From SSSZ01 sp036732025 (GTDB lineage Bacteria > Pseudomonadota > Gammaproteobacteria > Burkholderiales > Rhodocyclaceae), in assembly GCA_036732025.1 (NCBI GenBank), contig DAINDE010000020.1, forward strand, positions 3,448 to 67,447: 64,000 bases of DNA, in the 5' to 3' direction. Made by a program: the position numbers and the translations under genes. Below, piece by piece: positions 1 through 7,961 of the stretch. The first letter of the stretch is position 1. Each line of letters opens with the position of its first letter. The notes under the pieces are model-generated. The model worked only from the letters and a program-made list of their open reading frames with translations. It made no database searches and was not told the origin of the DNA.

Positions 1-102
1 CGCCCCATCGGCGGCTACGGCATGCCCGAATGGTTGCGCGTTACCATCGGCACCGAGCCGGAAAACACCCGCTTCCTGGAAGCGCTGGAGAAGGCGCTGT
101 AA
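1..102 (+). CDS. hisC: Histidinol-phosphate aminotransferase, C-terminal end (partial)
   Basis: Only the last 33 codons lie in the window, in frame from base 1 to a TAA at 100-102. The peptide (RPIGGYGMPEWLRVTIGT then ENTRFLEALEKAL) matches the C-terminus of class I/II PLP-dependent HisC-type aminotransferases, where the GxxxWLRVTIG strand is conserved. The gene following at once is tyrA, the order seen in the pheA-hisC-tyrA cluster of betaproteobacteria. In that cluster the enzyme can serve histidine and aromatic amino acid synthesis. The catalytic lysine lies upstream of the window. Identity rests on this short tail plus context. Confidence 0.75.
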   Translation, partial: RPIGGYGMPEWLRVTIGTEPENTRFLEALEKAL

Positions 103-989
103 TGGCCGAATTCGGCAAGATCGTCATCTTCGGCACCGGCCTGATCGGCGGCTCCTTCGCCCTGGCGCTGAAAGAGGCGGGGGCGGTGGACGAGGTGGTC
201 GGCTTCGGACGGACGCCAGCGACCCTGAAACAGGCCCAGGGATTGGGCGTCATCGACCGGGCCGGCATCAATCCGGCCCATGAGGTCGGCGATGCGGACA
301 TTGTCCTGGTGGCGACGCCGGTGGCGCAGATGCCGGAGATTTTCGAGCGTATCGTGCCCTATCTCGGACCGGAGACCATCGTCACCGACGGGGGCAGTAC
401 CAAAGGCGATGTCGTGGCTGCCGCACGTACCGCGTTCAAGGGGCACATCGGCAAATTCGTGCCGGCGCACCCCATCGCAGGCGCAGAGAACAGCGGGCCC
501 GGCGCGGCGAGAGCCGACTTATACCGTGGAAAGAAGGCGGTCGTAACGCCGTTGCCCGAAAACAACGACGAGCGCTTGGACCGTGTGAAGCGTGCTTGGG
601 CGCTTTGTGGGGCGGACATCCACGAATTGACCCCGGAGATGCACGACCGGGTGTTTGCCGCGGTGAGTCATCTGCCGCATTTGCTGGCGTTCGCGCTGGT
701 GCACGACATCGCAATGCGTGAGGATGCAGACATGTTCTTCACTTTTGCTGCGTCTGGTTTCCGCGATTTCACCCGTATTGCGGCGAGTCATCCTGAAATG
801 TGGAGGGATATTTGCTTGGCAAATCGCGATGCCTTGCTCGAGGAGTTGGATCGCTATCAGCGGCAATTGGATGCTTTACGCACGGCTTTGGTTGGCAATG
901 ATAGTGCTCGGCTCGAAGAAGTATTCACTGTAGCCCGAAGGGCGCGGCGAGCATGGTCCGGAGCCGATAGGGGTATGGTGCATGAATAA
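102..989 (+). CDS. tyrA: Prephenate dehydrogenase TyrA
   Basis: A 295-residue NAD(P)-dependent dehydrogenase of tyrosine biosynthesis, converting prephenate (or arogenate) to 4-hydroxyphenylpyruvate (or tyrosine). The N-terminus carries the dinucleotide-binding GTGLIGGSFALAL motif. HPIAGAENSGPGAA (about residues 122-135) and the helical SHLPHLLAFAL segment are typical of the family. The ATG overlaps the hisC stop by one base (TAATG), which fixes the start. The 3' end overlaps the next gene by 8 bp. Base composition falls visibly from about base 680 onward, so the last third resembles the downstream polysaccharide genes more than the first two thirds do. Confidence 0.92.
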   Translation: MAEFGKIVIFGTGLIGGSFALALKEAGAVDEVVGFGRTPATLKQAQGLGVIDRAGINPAHEVGDADIVLVATPVAQMPEIFERIVPYLGPETIVTDGGSTKGDVVAAARTAFKGHIGKFVPAHPIAGAENSGPGAARADLYRGKKAVVTPLPENNDERLDRVKRAWALCGADIHELTPEMHDRVFAAVSHLPHLLAFALVHDIAMREDADMFFTFAASGFRDFTRIAASHPEMWRDICLANRDALLEELDRYQRQLDALRTALVGNDSARLEEVFTVARRARRAWSGADRGMVHE

Positions 990-1965
990 TCCGCCTAAGA
1001 TTTACGTTGCTGGACACAGGGGGATGGTAGGCTCTGCATTAGTGCGCATCTTGACACTACAGGGGGGGGCAACGATTGTCACCCGTACACATGCAGAGCT
1101 TGACCTTACTGAACAGGCGGCTGTACGCGAATTCTTTGCCGTAGAGAGGCCCGATCAGGTTTATTTGGCTGCGGCGAGGGTTGGCGGCATTCATGCAAAT
1201 GACACCTATCCAGCAGAGTTCATCTACCAAAACCTGATGATCGAGGCCAACGTTATTGACGCAGCCTTCCGGAATGGCGTCAAAAAGCTTCTGTTCCTGG
1301 GTTCCAGTTGTATTTACCCAAAACTGGCACCGCAGCCTATGCGGGAAGATGCGCTGCTAACAGGCGAATTAGAGCCAACCAATGAGCCTTACGCCATTGC
1401 CAAGATTGCCGGGATCAAGCTGTGCGAAAGCTACAACCGCCAGTATGGCGATAGCCATGGTGTCGACTACCGCAGCGTCATGCCCACGAATCTCTATGGC
1501 CCTGGTGACAACTACCACCCCGAGACATCGCATGTGATTCCGGGGTTGATCCAGCGTTTTCATCAGGCGCGGGTGCAGGGATGGGAGGAAGTGGCGGTCT
1601 GGGGAACTGGAAAGCCTTTACGTGAATTCCTATTTGTAGATGATATGGCCAGCGCCTGCCTGCACGTGATGAATCTATCGAAAACTACCTACGACGAGTT
1701 GACCACACCAATGCAAAGCCACATCAACGTCGGCTACGGCGTGGACGTGTCGATCGGCGAGCTGGCACATTTGGTGGCCGATGCGGTCGGTTATAAGGGG
1801 CGAATCAGTTTCGATGCGAGCAGGCCAGATGGCACGCCCCGCAAGCTGATGGACAGCCAGCGCCTGCGAAACACGGGGTGGCGGCCGCAGGTGGATTTGA
1901 AGATCGGACTGGCGCTGGCCTACCGGGACTATCTTGAATACGACGTAAGGGGAAAGAACGACTAA
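982..1965 (+). CDS. fcl: GDP-L-fucose synthase
   Basis: A 327-residue extended short-chain dehydrogenase that epimerises and reduces GDP-4-keto-6-deoxy-D-mannose to GDP-L-fucose in the cytoplasm. Visible are the nucleotide-binding GHRGMVGSAL (11-20), the active-site serine in LGSSCIYP (107-113), and the catalytic YxxxK as Y137-A-I-A-K141. Length is normal for WcaG/Fcl. The start overlaps tyrA by 8 bp and the stop overlaps the gmd start (TAATG). It provides the donor for the fucosyltransferase at 8920. Placing fcl before gmd reverses the usual enterobacterial order. Confidence 0.93.
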   Translation: MNNPPKIYVAGHRGMVGSALVRILTLQGGATIVTRTHAELDLTEQAAVREFFAVERPDQVYLAAARVGGIHANDTYPAEFIYQNLMIEANVIDAAFRNGVKKLLFLGSSCIYPKLAPQPMREDALLTGELEPTNEPYAIAKIAGIKLCESYNRQYGDSHGVDYRSVMPTNLYGPGDNYHPETSHVIPGLIQRFHQARVQGWEEVAVWGTGKPLREFLFVDDMASACLHVMNLSKTTYDELTTPMQSHINVGYGVDVSIGELAHLVADAVGYKGRISFDASRPDGTPRKLMDSQRLRNTGWRPQVDLKIGLALAYRDYLEYDVRGKND

Positions 1966-3092
1966 TGACAAATACAGCGAAAGTTGCACTCATCACAGGT
2001 ATTACGGGACAGGACGGTTCCTATCTTGCAGAATTTCTGCTCGAAAAAGGTTATGTCGTGCACGGCATCAAGCGTCGCGCAAGCTTGTTCAATACGGACC
2101 GCGTGGACCACATCTACCAGGATCCGCATAAGGACGACCAGCGCTTTGTGCTGCATTACGGCGACCTGTCTGACACCAGTAACCTGGTGCGTATCATCCA
2201 GCAGGTACAGCCAGACGAGATTTACAACCTGGGCGCACAGAGCCATGTTGCGGTGAGCTTCGAGAGTCCGGAATATACAGCTGACGTGGATGCAATCGGT
2301 ACCCTGCGCATCCTTGAGGCGATTCGGATTCTATGCCTAGACAAGAAGACGCGTTTCTATCAAGCGAGCACCAGCGAACTGTACGGTTTGGTTCAGGAGA
2401 TTCCGCAGAAGGAAACCACGCCATTCTATCCGCGTTCACCGTATGCCGTTGCCAAGATGTATGCCTACTGGATTACGGTAAACTACCGCGAGGCCTATGG
2501 CATGTATGCCTGCAACGGCATACTGTTCAATCACGAGAGTCCGCGCCGCGGTGAGACCTTCGTGACTCGCAAGATTACCCGGGGCATGGCCAATATCGCA
2601 ATGGGCCTGGACCGTTGCCTCTACATGGGCAATATGGATGCCTTGCGCGACTGGGGCCATGCGAAGGACTATGTGCGCATGCAATGGATGATGCTGCAGC
2701 AGGAGAAACCAGAGGATTTTGTGATCGCTACCGGGGTGCAGTACAGTGTCCGGCAGTTCATCGAGTGGAGCGCTGGCGAACTCGGTATCCGCCTGCGTTT
2801 TGACGGGCAGGGAGTGAATGAAACGGCGACGGTCGTCGACGTGATAGGCGGCTCCGCGCCGGCGGTGAAGCCAGGCGATGTCATTGTCCGGGTTGATCCT
2901 CGCTATTTTCGGCCGACCGAAGTCGAAACCCTGCTTGGTGATCCGTCGAAGGCACGCGAGCGGTTGGGCTGGGTACCCGAGATCACCGCACAGCAGATGT
3001 GCCGCGAGATGGTCGCAAGCGATCTGCAGCGGGCACGGCAAGATGCGCTGCTAAAGCACAATGGCTACGACATTCCGTTGAGCAGAGAGTAG
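1965..3092 (+). CDS. gmd: GDP-mannose 4,6-dehydratase
   Basis: A 375-residue SDR enzyme making GDP-4-keto-6-deoxymannose, the first step to GDP-fucose and also to GDP-rhamnose or GDP-perosamine. Motifs are GITGQDGSYLAEFL (12-25), the substrate-site ASTSELYG (134-141), and the catalytic pair Y160 and K164 in PYAVAK. FNHESPRRGETFVTRKI is strongly conserved in Gmd. Translation is coupled to fcl by a one-base overlap. A strong inverted repeat begins at its stop codon. No GDP-mannose synthesis genes (manC, manB) lie in the window. Confidence 0.95.
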   Translation: MTNTAKVALITGITGQDGSYLAEFLLEKGYVVHGIKRRASLFNTDRVDHIYQDPHKDDQRFVLHYGDLSDTSNLVRIIQQVQPDEIYNLGAQSHVAVSFESPEYTADVDAIGTLRILEAIRILCLDKKTRFYQASTSELYGLVQEIPQKETTPFYPRSPYAVAKMYAYWITVNYREAYGMYACNGILFNHESPRRGETFVTRKITRGMANIAMGLDRCLYMGNMDALRDWGHAKDYVRMQWMMLQQEKPEDFVIATGVQYSVRQFIEWSAGELGIRLRFDGQGVNETATVVDVIGGSAPAVKPGDVIVRVDPRYFRPTEVETLLGDPSKARERLGWVPEITAQQMCREMVASDLQRARQDALLKHNGYDIPLSRE

Positions 3093-3116
3093 CCACACTG
3101 GCCTAGTTGTGTGGCT
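3091..3116 (+). repeat. Inverted repeat at the gmd stop codon
   Basis: AGCCACAC (3091-3098) and GTGTGGCT (3109-3116) form a perfect 8-bp stem with a 10-nt loop, overlapping the last two bases of the gmd stop. No T-run follows, so it is not a standard intrinsic terminator. It could stabilise the upstream mRNA end or reduce readthrough into wzm. The gap from here to 3204 otherwise shows only a -10-like TATATT at 3147-3152 with no good -35. Confidence 0.5.
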
Positions 3117-3203
3117 TCTCGGCAGAATAATGCTTATCACTGTTCATATATTGAGGGAGCGGCTACACCGACCGCGGCCCGAGCGGAACAAGGTTATTAC
3201 TTG

Positions 3204-4025
3204 ATGCAGGAAACTATACTTTCTGCCAGATCGCGGCGCGGGGTCAGCTACTGGCGAGAACTCTGGAGAGCACGCGAATTGCTGTTTTTCCTGGCATGGC
3301 GCGATGTGCTAGTACGCTACAAGCAGGCTGCGTTGGGGATTGCTTGGGCGGTCTTGCGGCCGCTATTGACGACATTGGTGTTCACGCTCGTGTTTGGAAA
3401 GATCGCGCGCCTGCCATCCGGCGAAATCCCCTATATCTTGCTGGTGCTGTCTGGTATGACACCCTGGCTGTACTTTGCTACCACGCTGAGTGAGTCCGGC
3501 AACAGCCTGGTCTCCAACTCCGCGCTGATCACCAAGGTTTACTTTCCCAGGCTGGTTGTACCGGTAAGTGCCGTCATTGCGAACCTCGTAGACCTCGTCA
3601 TTACCGCGCTTCTTCTGTGCGTGATGCTGGTATGGTTCGGTGTAGGGGTGAGCTGGCAGATTGTGCTGGTGCCGGTCGTCTTCATTGTCCTGGCTATGCT
3701 CACCATCGGCGCTGGCCTGTGGGTCGCCGCTCTCAATGCACGCTATCGCGATATTTCCTTCGTGTTGCCCTTCTTCGTGACCTTCGGCCTATACCTATCT
3801 CCCATCGGTTTCGCGTCTTCTGCGATTCCGGAAAAATGGCGTACTTTATACGGGCTGAACCCGATTGTCGGAGTGGTCGACGGGTTTCGCTATGCACTTT
3901 TTGGCGATCAGTACAGTTTCCAGCCCTGGACACTGGCCTACGCATTTATGTTGGCGCTGACCCTGATCCTGACTGGCATCCGTTATTTCAGATCGGTCGA
4001 ACGCGACCTGGTCGACGTGCTTTGA
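3204..4025 (+). CDS. wzm: O-antigen/polysaccharide ABC transporter permease
   Basis: A 273-residue ABC-2 type membrane protein with about six hydrophobic segments. It is the inner-membrane channel exporting undecaprenyl-linked polysaccharide together with Wzt. The N-terminal WRARELLFFLAWRDVLVRYKQAALGIAWAVLRPLL is the conserved amphipathic and first membrane region of Wzm/KpsM/TagG proteins. An upstream start at 3111 is possible, but the ATG at 3204 with AAGG nine bases before it gives the usual family N-terminus (MQETILSAR). wzt follows after 7 bp. Confidence 0.92.
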   Translation: MQETILSARSRRGVSYWRELWRARELLFFLAWRDVLVRYKQAALGIAWAVLRPLLTTLVFTLVFGKIARLPSGEIPYILLVLSGMTPWLYFATTLSESGNSLVSNSALITKVYFPRLVVPVSAVIANLVDLVITALLLCVMLVWFGVGVSWQIVLVPVVFIVLAMLTIGAGLWVAALNARYRDISFVLPFFVTFGLYLSPIGFASSAIPEKWRTLYGLNPIVGVVDGFRYALFGDQYSFQPWTLAYAFMLALTLILTGIRYFRSVERDLVDVL

Positions 4026-4032
4026 CATCGCT

Positions 4033-5286
4033 ATGAGTTACGCAATTCAAGTTAAGAGCCTCGGAAAGCGCTATATGATCCGCGGCGGCCAGCGTCGTCA
4101 TCGCCTGCTACGCGACGAAATAATGGGCTGGGTACGCGAGTTTCCGAGGAAGCGCGAACCTGTGCATGAATTCTGGGCATTACGCGATCTAGGCTTCGAG
4201 ATTTTGCAGGGCGACAAGGTGGGCGTTATCGGCAAGAACGGCGCAGGTAAGTCTACGCTGTTGAAAGTCCTCAGTCGCGTCACCGAGCCAACCATCGGAG
4301 AAATCCGCCTCCGCGGCCGCATTTCCAGCTTACTAGAAGTGGGTACGGGCTTTCATCCCGAGCTTTCAGGCCGGGAAAACATCTTCCTGAACGGCGTTAT
4401 CCTAGGTATGAGCCGTACGGAAATTCGCCGTAAGTTCGACGAGATAGTCGATTTTGCCGGCGTCGGGCAATTCCTCGATACCCAGGTCAAGCATTATTCG
4501 TCTGGGATGTATATGCGATTGGCATTTTCTGTGGCAGCCCATCTTGATCCGGAGATTCTCGTTGTCGATGAAGTCCTGGCAGTCGGCGACGTTGATTTTC
4601 AAAAGAAATGTCTAGGCAAGATGCAAGACATTAGTACTGGTGGGCGAACGGTTATCTTTGTCAGTCACAGCATGCCGGCAGTGGAAATGCTGTGTAATCG
4701 AGCGATATTGTTGCACAGTGGGCAATTGCTCATGGACAGCCGGGACGTACCCTCTGTGGTGTCACAGTATATGCGCCAGGGAGGCGGCGATCGTTTCCCT
4801 TCTAGCTGGTCTTCACCAGAAGACAAGGGCGACAACGCTTGGTTCTGCCCACGTTCTTTCCGTCTGACTGACGGCCAAGGACGGGCGATAGGTGCATCAA
4901 TTTCTTATCTTGAACCACTGTATTGTGAGATTCAAGCGGAGATCCTTGCTTTGGACAGTGCACTTACGATGGGTATAGCGATATTCAACGAAGAAGGGCA
5001 GTGTCTTTTTTGGTCCTACCCGACCGATGTGCCAGAAAACGAGTGGCCAAAGTTTCACAAAGGTTGGAATCAGATGCGAGTGCGTCTTCCCTTGGAACTG
5101 CTTAAGGGGGGGGTATATCGAGTCGAATTGATAGGTGGCCTACACTTTCGGCAGTGGTTGTTTGAACCTGGTGTTAATGCGCCCTCAATATTTTTCCATC
5201 TGAATGAGCGTGTGTCAGAGTCTCCTTACTGGATGGCCGCGCGCGCAGGGGTAATTGCGCCAAAATTGCATTGGATTATTGAATGA
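4033..5286 (+). CDS. wzt: O-antigen ABC transporter ATPase with C-terminal glycan-recognition domain
   Basis: A 417-residue protein. Residues 1 to about 245 are an ABC ATPase: Walker A GKNGAGKS (67-74), signature YSSGMYMRLAF (155-165) and Walker B ILVVDE (175-180). Residues from about 260 to the end form an extra beta-rich domain of the Wzt C-terminal type. In characterised systems that domain binds the modified non-reducing end of the finished glycan before export. The extension implies recognition of a chain-terminal cap, which fits the methyltransferase gene overlapping its end by 4 bp (ATGA). Confidence 0.92.
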   Translation: MSYAIQVKSLGKRYMIRGGQRRHRLLRDEIMGWVREFPRKREPVHEFWALRDLGFEILQGDKVGVIGKNGAGKSTLLKVLSRVTEPTIGEIRLRGRISSLLEVGTGFHPELSGRENIFLNGVILGMSRTEIRRKFDEIVDFAGVGQFLDTQVKHYSSGMYMRLAFSVAAHLDPEILVVDEVLAVGDVDFQKKCLGKMQDISTGGRTVIFVSHSMPAVEMLCNRAILLHSGQLLMDSRDVPSVVSQYMRQGGGDRFPSSWSSPEDKGDNAWFCPRSFRLTDGQGRAIGASISYLEPLYCEIQAEILALDSALTMGIAIFNEEGQCLFWSYPTDVPENEWPKFHKGWNQMRVRLPLELLKGGVYRVELIGGLHFRQWLFEPGVNAPSIFFHLNERVSESPYWMAARAGVIAPKLHWIIE

Positions 5287-5996
5287 GTTTTATTTCGCTG
5301 CTGAGGCAATCTCGTATACTAAATTGGTGTCAATTGCTTGATGCATTGCGGCCAGGCTCCCGGGTGTCGTTCTCGCAGTCTGGCGAGGACTTGATTTTGA
5401 AATATCTATTCGATGCGCTAGGGGTTTGTGCAGGTACCTATGTTGATATTGGTGCGAATGACCCAATTCGGTACAATAACACTTTTATTTTCTATCGATC
5501 GGGATGGAAAGGGTATTGCGTCGAGCCACAATTAAATCTGTGCTTGCAGTTAAAAAAAACGCGGCCTAAAGACCAAATAGTCAAAAAGGGGATCGCTGTC
5601 GAAGATGGCATCCTCAAGTTCTACCGTATGGAGCCAGACACGCTGTCCACGTTCAGTCGGGACGTTGCCGATCGCTACGTTCGCGTTGGTCACACGCTCA
5701 GTGGGATAGAGGAGGTGCCCGTCGTCTCGGTGCGAAATTTCCTCGGCGAGAATCCAGAAGCAAAGAAATTAGACCTTTTATCCATCGATATCGAGGGAGA
5801 CGAGGCAAGAATAGTTACTGAATTCGTCGCTCAGGGCGCCCGCCCAAAAGTGGTGGTTTGCGAGACTCGAGCGTATTCTCCCGATCTTAAGGGGTGTCGT
5901 GAAACAGAGAAAATCGAGTCGATACGGAAGCTCGGCTATGAAGTTTATGCTGATACTTTTATAAACACTATCTTTCTAGATGGTGCTCTCCGGTGA
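5283..5996 (+). CDS. FkbM-family methyltransferase
   Basis: A 237-residue SAM-dependent O-methyltransferase of the FkbM family, common in polysaccharide loci. SQSGEDLILKYLF (30-42) followed by GTYVDIGANDP (SAM-binding motif I) and GYCVEPQ are diagnostic. DLLSIDIEGDEARIV is the later conserved strand. The start overlaps wzt in ATGA, implying translational coupling. Given the Wzt C-terminal domain, I infer that it may methylate a sugar and perhaps the chain terminus. Its substrate cannot be read from sequence. Codon use is A+T-richer than core genes. Confidence 0.88.
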   Translation: MSFISLLRQSRILNWCQLLDALRPGSRVSFSQSGEDLILKYLFDALGVCAGTYVDIGANDPIRYNNTFIFYRSGWKGYCVEPQLNLCLQLKKTRPKDQIVKKGIAVEDGILKFYRMEPDTLSTFSRDVADRYVRVGHTLSGIEEVPVVSVRNFLGENPEAKKLDLLSIDIEGDEARIVTEFVAQGARPKVVVCETRAYSPDLKGCRETEKIESIRKLGYEVYADTFINTIFLDGALR

Positions 5997-6112
5997 GTTC
6001 TAAGCGCCGTCTCTCTGTTTTCTTATTTTGTCCAGTTCTTCTTTAGATCGGAGATTCGTCACATGCAGAATCTGACGCTTTGTTTCTTGGCGACTAAGTC
6101 TGCTTAATCCTT

Positions 6113-6898
6113 ATGAACATCATCGCAAAAGTTCGCGGATCCATCCGTGCCCGAATATTTGGCCAAGTTCAACAGATGCAAACTCCAGTCCAGCATGGCT
6201 GTTCCCCTCAGTTTAATTGTGAGTTTCAGACGTTCGGTAAACAGCATGTAAGGGCCGGCCGCAGCGAGCCGCTGCGGTGGGAGGACCGCTATCCCTGCCT
6301 GGAGGACAATACAGTCGAAACCCCCTTTGACCGTCACTACCTCTACCATCCGGCCTGGGCAGCGAGAGTCTTGGCTCGCACCCGTCCTGAGCGGCACGTC
6401 GACATCTCGTCTTCGCTATCATTCTGCACTATCGTCTCTGCATTCGTGCCAGTCAGTTTTTACGACTTTCGGCCCGCGCCGATTGTGCTCGACAACCTAT
6501 ATTGCGGACAAGCTGACCTGACCTCGCTGCCATTCAAGGACGGATCGCTCGAGTCGGTATCATGCATGCATGTGATTGAGCACATAGGTCTTGGGCGTTA
6601 CGGAGATCCGCTGGATGCTCGTGGCGACCTGAAAGCCTTGGCTGAACTCGAGCGCGTGCTCAAGCCGGGCGGGGATTTGCTGGTGGCGGTTCCGGTGGGT
6701 AGGACGCGGGTGCAGTTCAATGCCCACCGCATTTACGACCACCAGCAATTCCGAGAATACCTAGGCAAGTTAAGTTTGAGGGAGTTCGCGCTGATACCGG
6801 ATGGTGCAGCGCCGGATGGCTACTTGGTGGGACCTGAAGATGCGCTGGTGCGCATCCAGGAGTATGGCTGCGGCTGCTATTGGTTCAGGAAGGAGTAG
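6113..6898 (+). CDS. DUF268-like methyltransferase
   Basis: A 261-residue protein with the DUF268 pattern: RHVDISSSLSFCTIVSAF, then YDFRPAPI, then a methyltransferase-like VSCMHVIEHIGLGRYGDPLD and LERVLKPGGDLLVAVPVG. The last two match motif IV and the KPGG strand of class I SAM methyltransferases. It ends in a short cysteine-containing tail (YGCGCYWFRKE). No good Shine-Dalgarno sequence precedes the ATG at 6113, so the start is uncertain and an internal start is possible. It is probably a glycan-modifying methyltransferase by context. Confidence 0.72.
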   Translation: MNIIAKVRGSIRARIFGQVQQMQTPVQHGCSPQFNCEFQTFGKQHVRAGRSEPLRWEDRYPCLEDNTVETPFDRHYLYHPAWAARVLARTRPERHVDISSSLSFCTIVSAFVPVSFYDFRPAPIVLDNLYCGQADLTSLPFKDGSLESVSCMHVIEHIGLGRYGDPLDARGDLKALAELERVLKPGGDLLVAVPVGRTRVQFNAHRIYDHQQFREYLGKLSLREFALIPDGAAPDGYLVGPEDALVRIQEYGCGCYWFRKE

Positions 6899-6901
6899 CA
6901 C

Positions 6902-7651
6902 TTGAGTCTGCTTCGACGATTGTTGCATGCCGACAGCGGCACCATTGTAGGCCTGCACAACGCGCCGACGCGCGAGAAATGGGTGGAGGCGGAGATGCGT
7001 TCGCTGCCAACCGGCTCGCGCTTGTTAGATGCCGGCGCTGGCGAGTGCCAGTTCCGTCGCTTCTGTGAACACCTACAGTATGTATCACAGGACTTTGCCC
7101 AGTATGATGGGAGCGGCGATCGCTCCGGACTGCAAACCGGCAAGTGGGATACCTCGCAGATCGACCTGATTTGTGACATCGTGAATATTCCCGAGCCCGA
7201 CCAGTCCTTCGATGCGATCCTCTGCACTGAGGTGCTGGAGCACCTACCAGAACCACAGTTGGCGCTGAAGGAGTTCGCGCGGCTGCTCAGACCGGGCGGT
7301 AGATTGATTATGACCGCACCTTTCATGAGCCTGACGCATTTTGCACCCTATCATTTCGCTACAGGCTTCAACCGTTATTTCTACCTGCACCACCTTGAGA
7401 AACATGGTTTTACCGATATCGAGATCATCGAAAATGGGAATTTCTTTGAGTTTATTGCACAAGAATTAAGGCGGGTCGATGGATGCGCCCGACAGTATGC
7501 CGGTTCGCGCTTGTCGTGGTTCCAGCGCCACGCGGTCAATGTACTGCTGGCAGCGCTGGAGCGCTTCTCGAGCCTGGACCGCGGCAGCAAAGAGTTGTGC
7601 AATTTTGACCTGCAGGTAACTGCGGTTCGCTCAGCCGAGATGTGCCAATGA
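6902..7651 (+). CDS. Class I SAM-dependent methyltransferase
   Basis: A 249-residue Methyltransf_11-type enzyme: GSRLLDAGAGECQFRRF (SAM-binding motif I near residue 37), FDAILCTEVLEHLPEPQLALKEFARLLRPGGRLIMTAPF (motifs II-III), and a C-terminal family extension. The start is TTG. An AGGAAGGAG ribosome-binding site at 6888-6895 lies six bases upstream and there is no closer ATG, so the SD decides the start. It sits 3 bp after the DUF268 gene and probably acts on the same glycan. The substrate is unknown. Confidence 0.85.
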   Translation: MSLLRRLLHADSGTIVGLHNAPTREKWVEAEMRSLPTGSRLLDAGAGECQFRRFCEHLQYVSQDFAQYDGSGDRSGLQTGKWDTSQIDLICDIVNIPEPDQSFDAILCTEVLEHLPEPQLALKEFARLLRPGGRLIMTAPFMSLTHFAPYHFATGFNRYFYLHHLEKHGFTDIEIIENGNFFEFIAQELRRVDGCARQYAGSRLSWFQRHAVNVLLAALERFSSLDRGSKELCNFDLQVTAVRSAEMCQ

Positions 7652-7734
7652 CCACAACCGACGACCTTTCTCGTACGAATGTGCTGCAGGTGGTCCGTCA
7701 GGAGTTGCGGATCGCTTGGAACTGCCTGCAATGA
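7648..7734 (+). pseudogene. Possible broken small reading frame coupled to the methyltransferase
   Basis: An ATGA overlap with the methyltransferase stop opens a 28-codon frame (MTTTDDLSRTNVLQVVRQEL then RIAWNCLQ) that ends inside a perfect palindrome. The overlap is the coupling used elsewhere in this locus, so this may be the start of a lost gene. Neighbouring frames up to 7961 have hydrophobic stretches (YWTIVCVAGGAA, then MFLGLIAYSAAIYS) broken by stops, which would fit a decayed membrane protein. I recognise no family. Confidence 0.3.
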
Positions 7735-7961
7735 TCATTGCAGGCTTGCGCTATTGGACTATTGTTTGCGTGGCCGGAGGGGCTGCGCACGACATCGCGC
7801 ACTAACGCAGACCAGCCAGCGTTGATGAATTCATCTCGTATCAAACATGGCAAGAACATAAGCACATGTTCTTGGGGCTTATTGCATATTCCGCGGCGAT
7901 TTATTCAACACAGTCATTATGGATGGGTAACTGGCGACAATTCCCTCCCGGAGGGTCGGGT
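7652..7961. other. Gap of 310 bp rich in palindromes within the glycan locus
   Basis: The longest gap in the polysaccharide operon. It contains a 22-bp perfect palindrome (7724-7745, half-site GCCTGCAATGA), a 12-bp palindrome GATGAATTCATC (7824-7835), a hairpin with CAAGAACAT arms and a 6-nt loop (7851-7874), and CCCTCC/GGAGGG (7943-7955) enclosing the next gene's SD. No intact gene is recognised here apart from the possible decayed frames starting at 7648. Confidence 0.6.
7724..7745. repeat. 22-bp perfect palindrome
   Basis: The half-site GCCTGCAATGA is followed directly by its exact reverse complement with no loop. The flanking bases do not pair. It could be an operator for a dimeric regulator, a cruciform or RNA-processing hairpin, or an insertion scar. 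No T-run follows. Confidence 0.7.

Noticed and set aside
3091..3116. Terminator between gmd and wzm
   Set aside because: The stem is strong but no T-run follows, so it is listed only as an inverted repeat.
3111..3203. Extended start for wzm
   Set aside because: The added 31 residues do not resemble the family, and the ATG at 3204 has a better ribosome-binding site.
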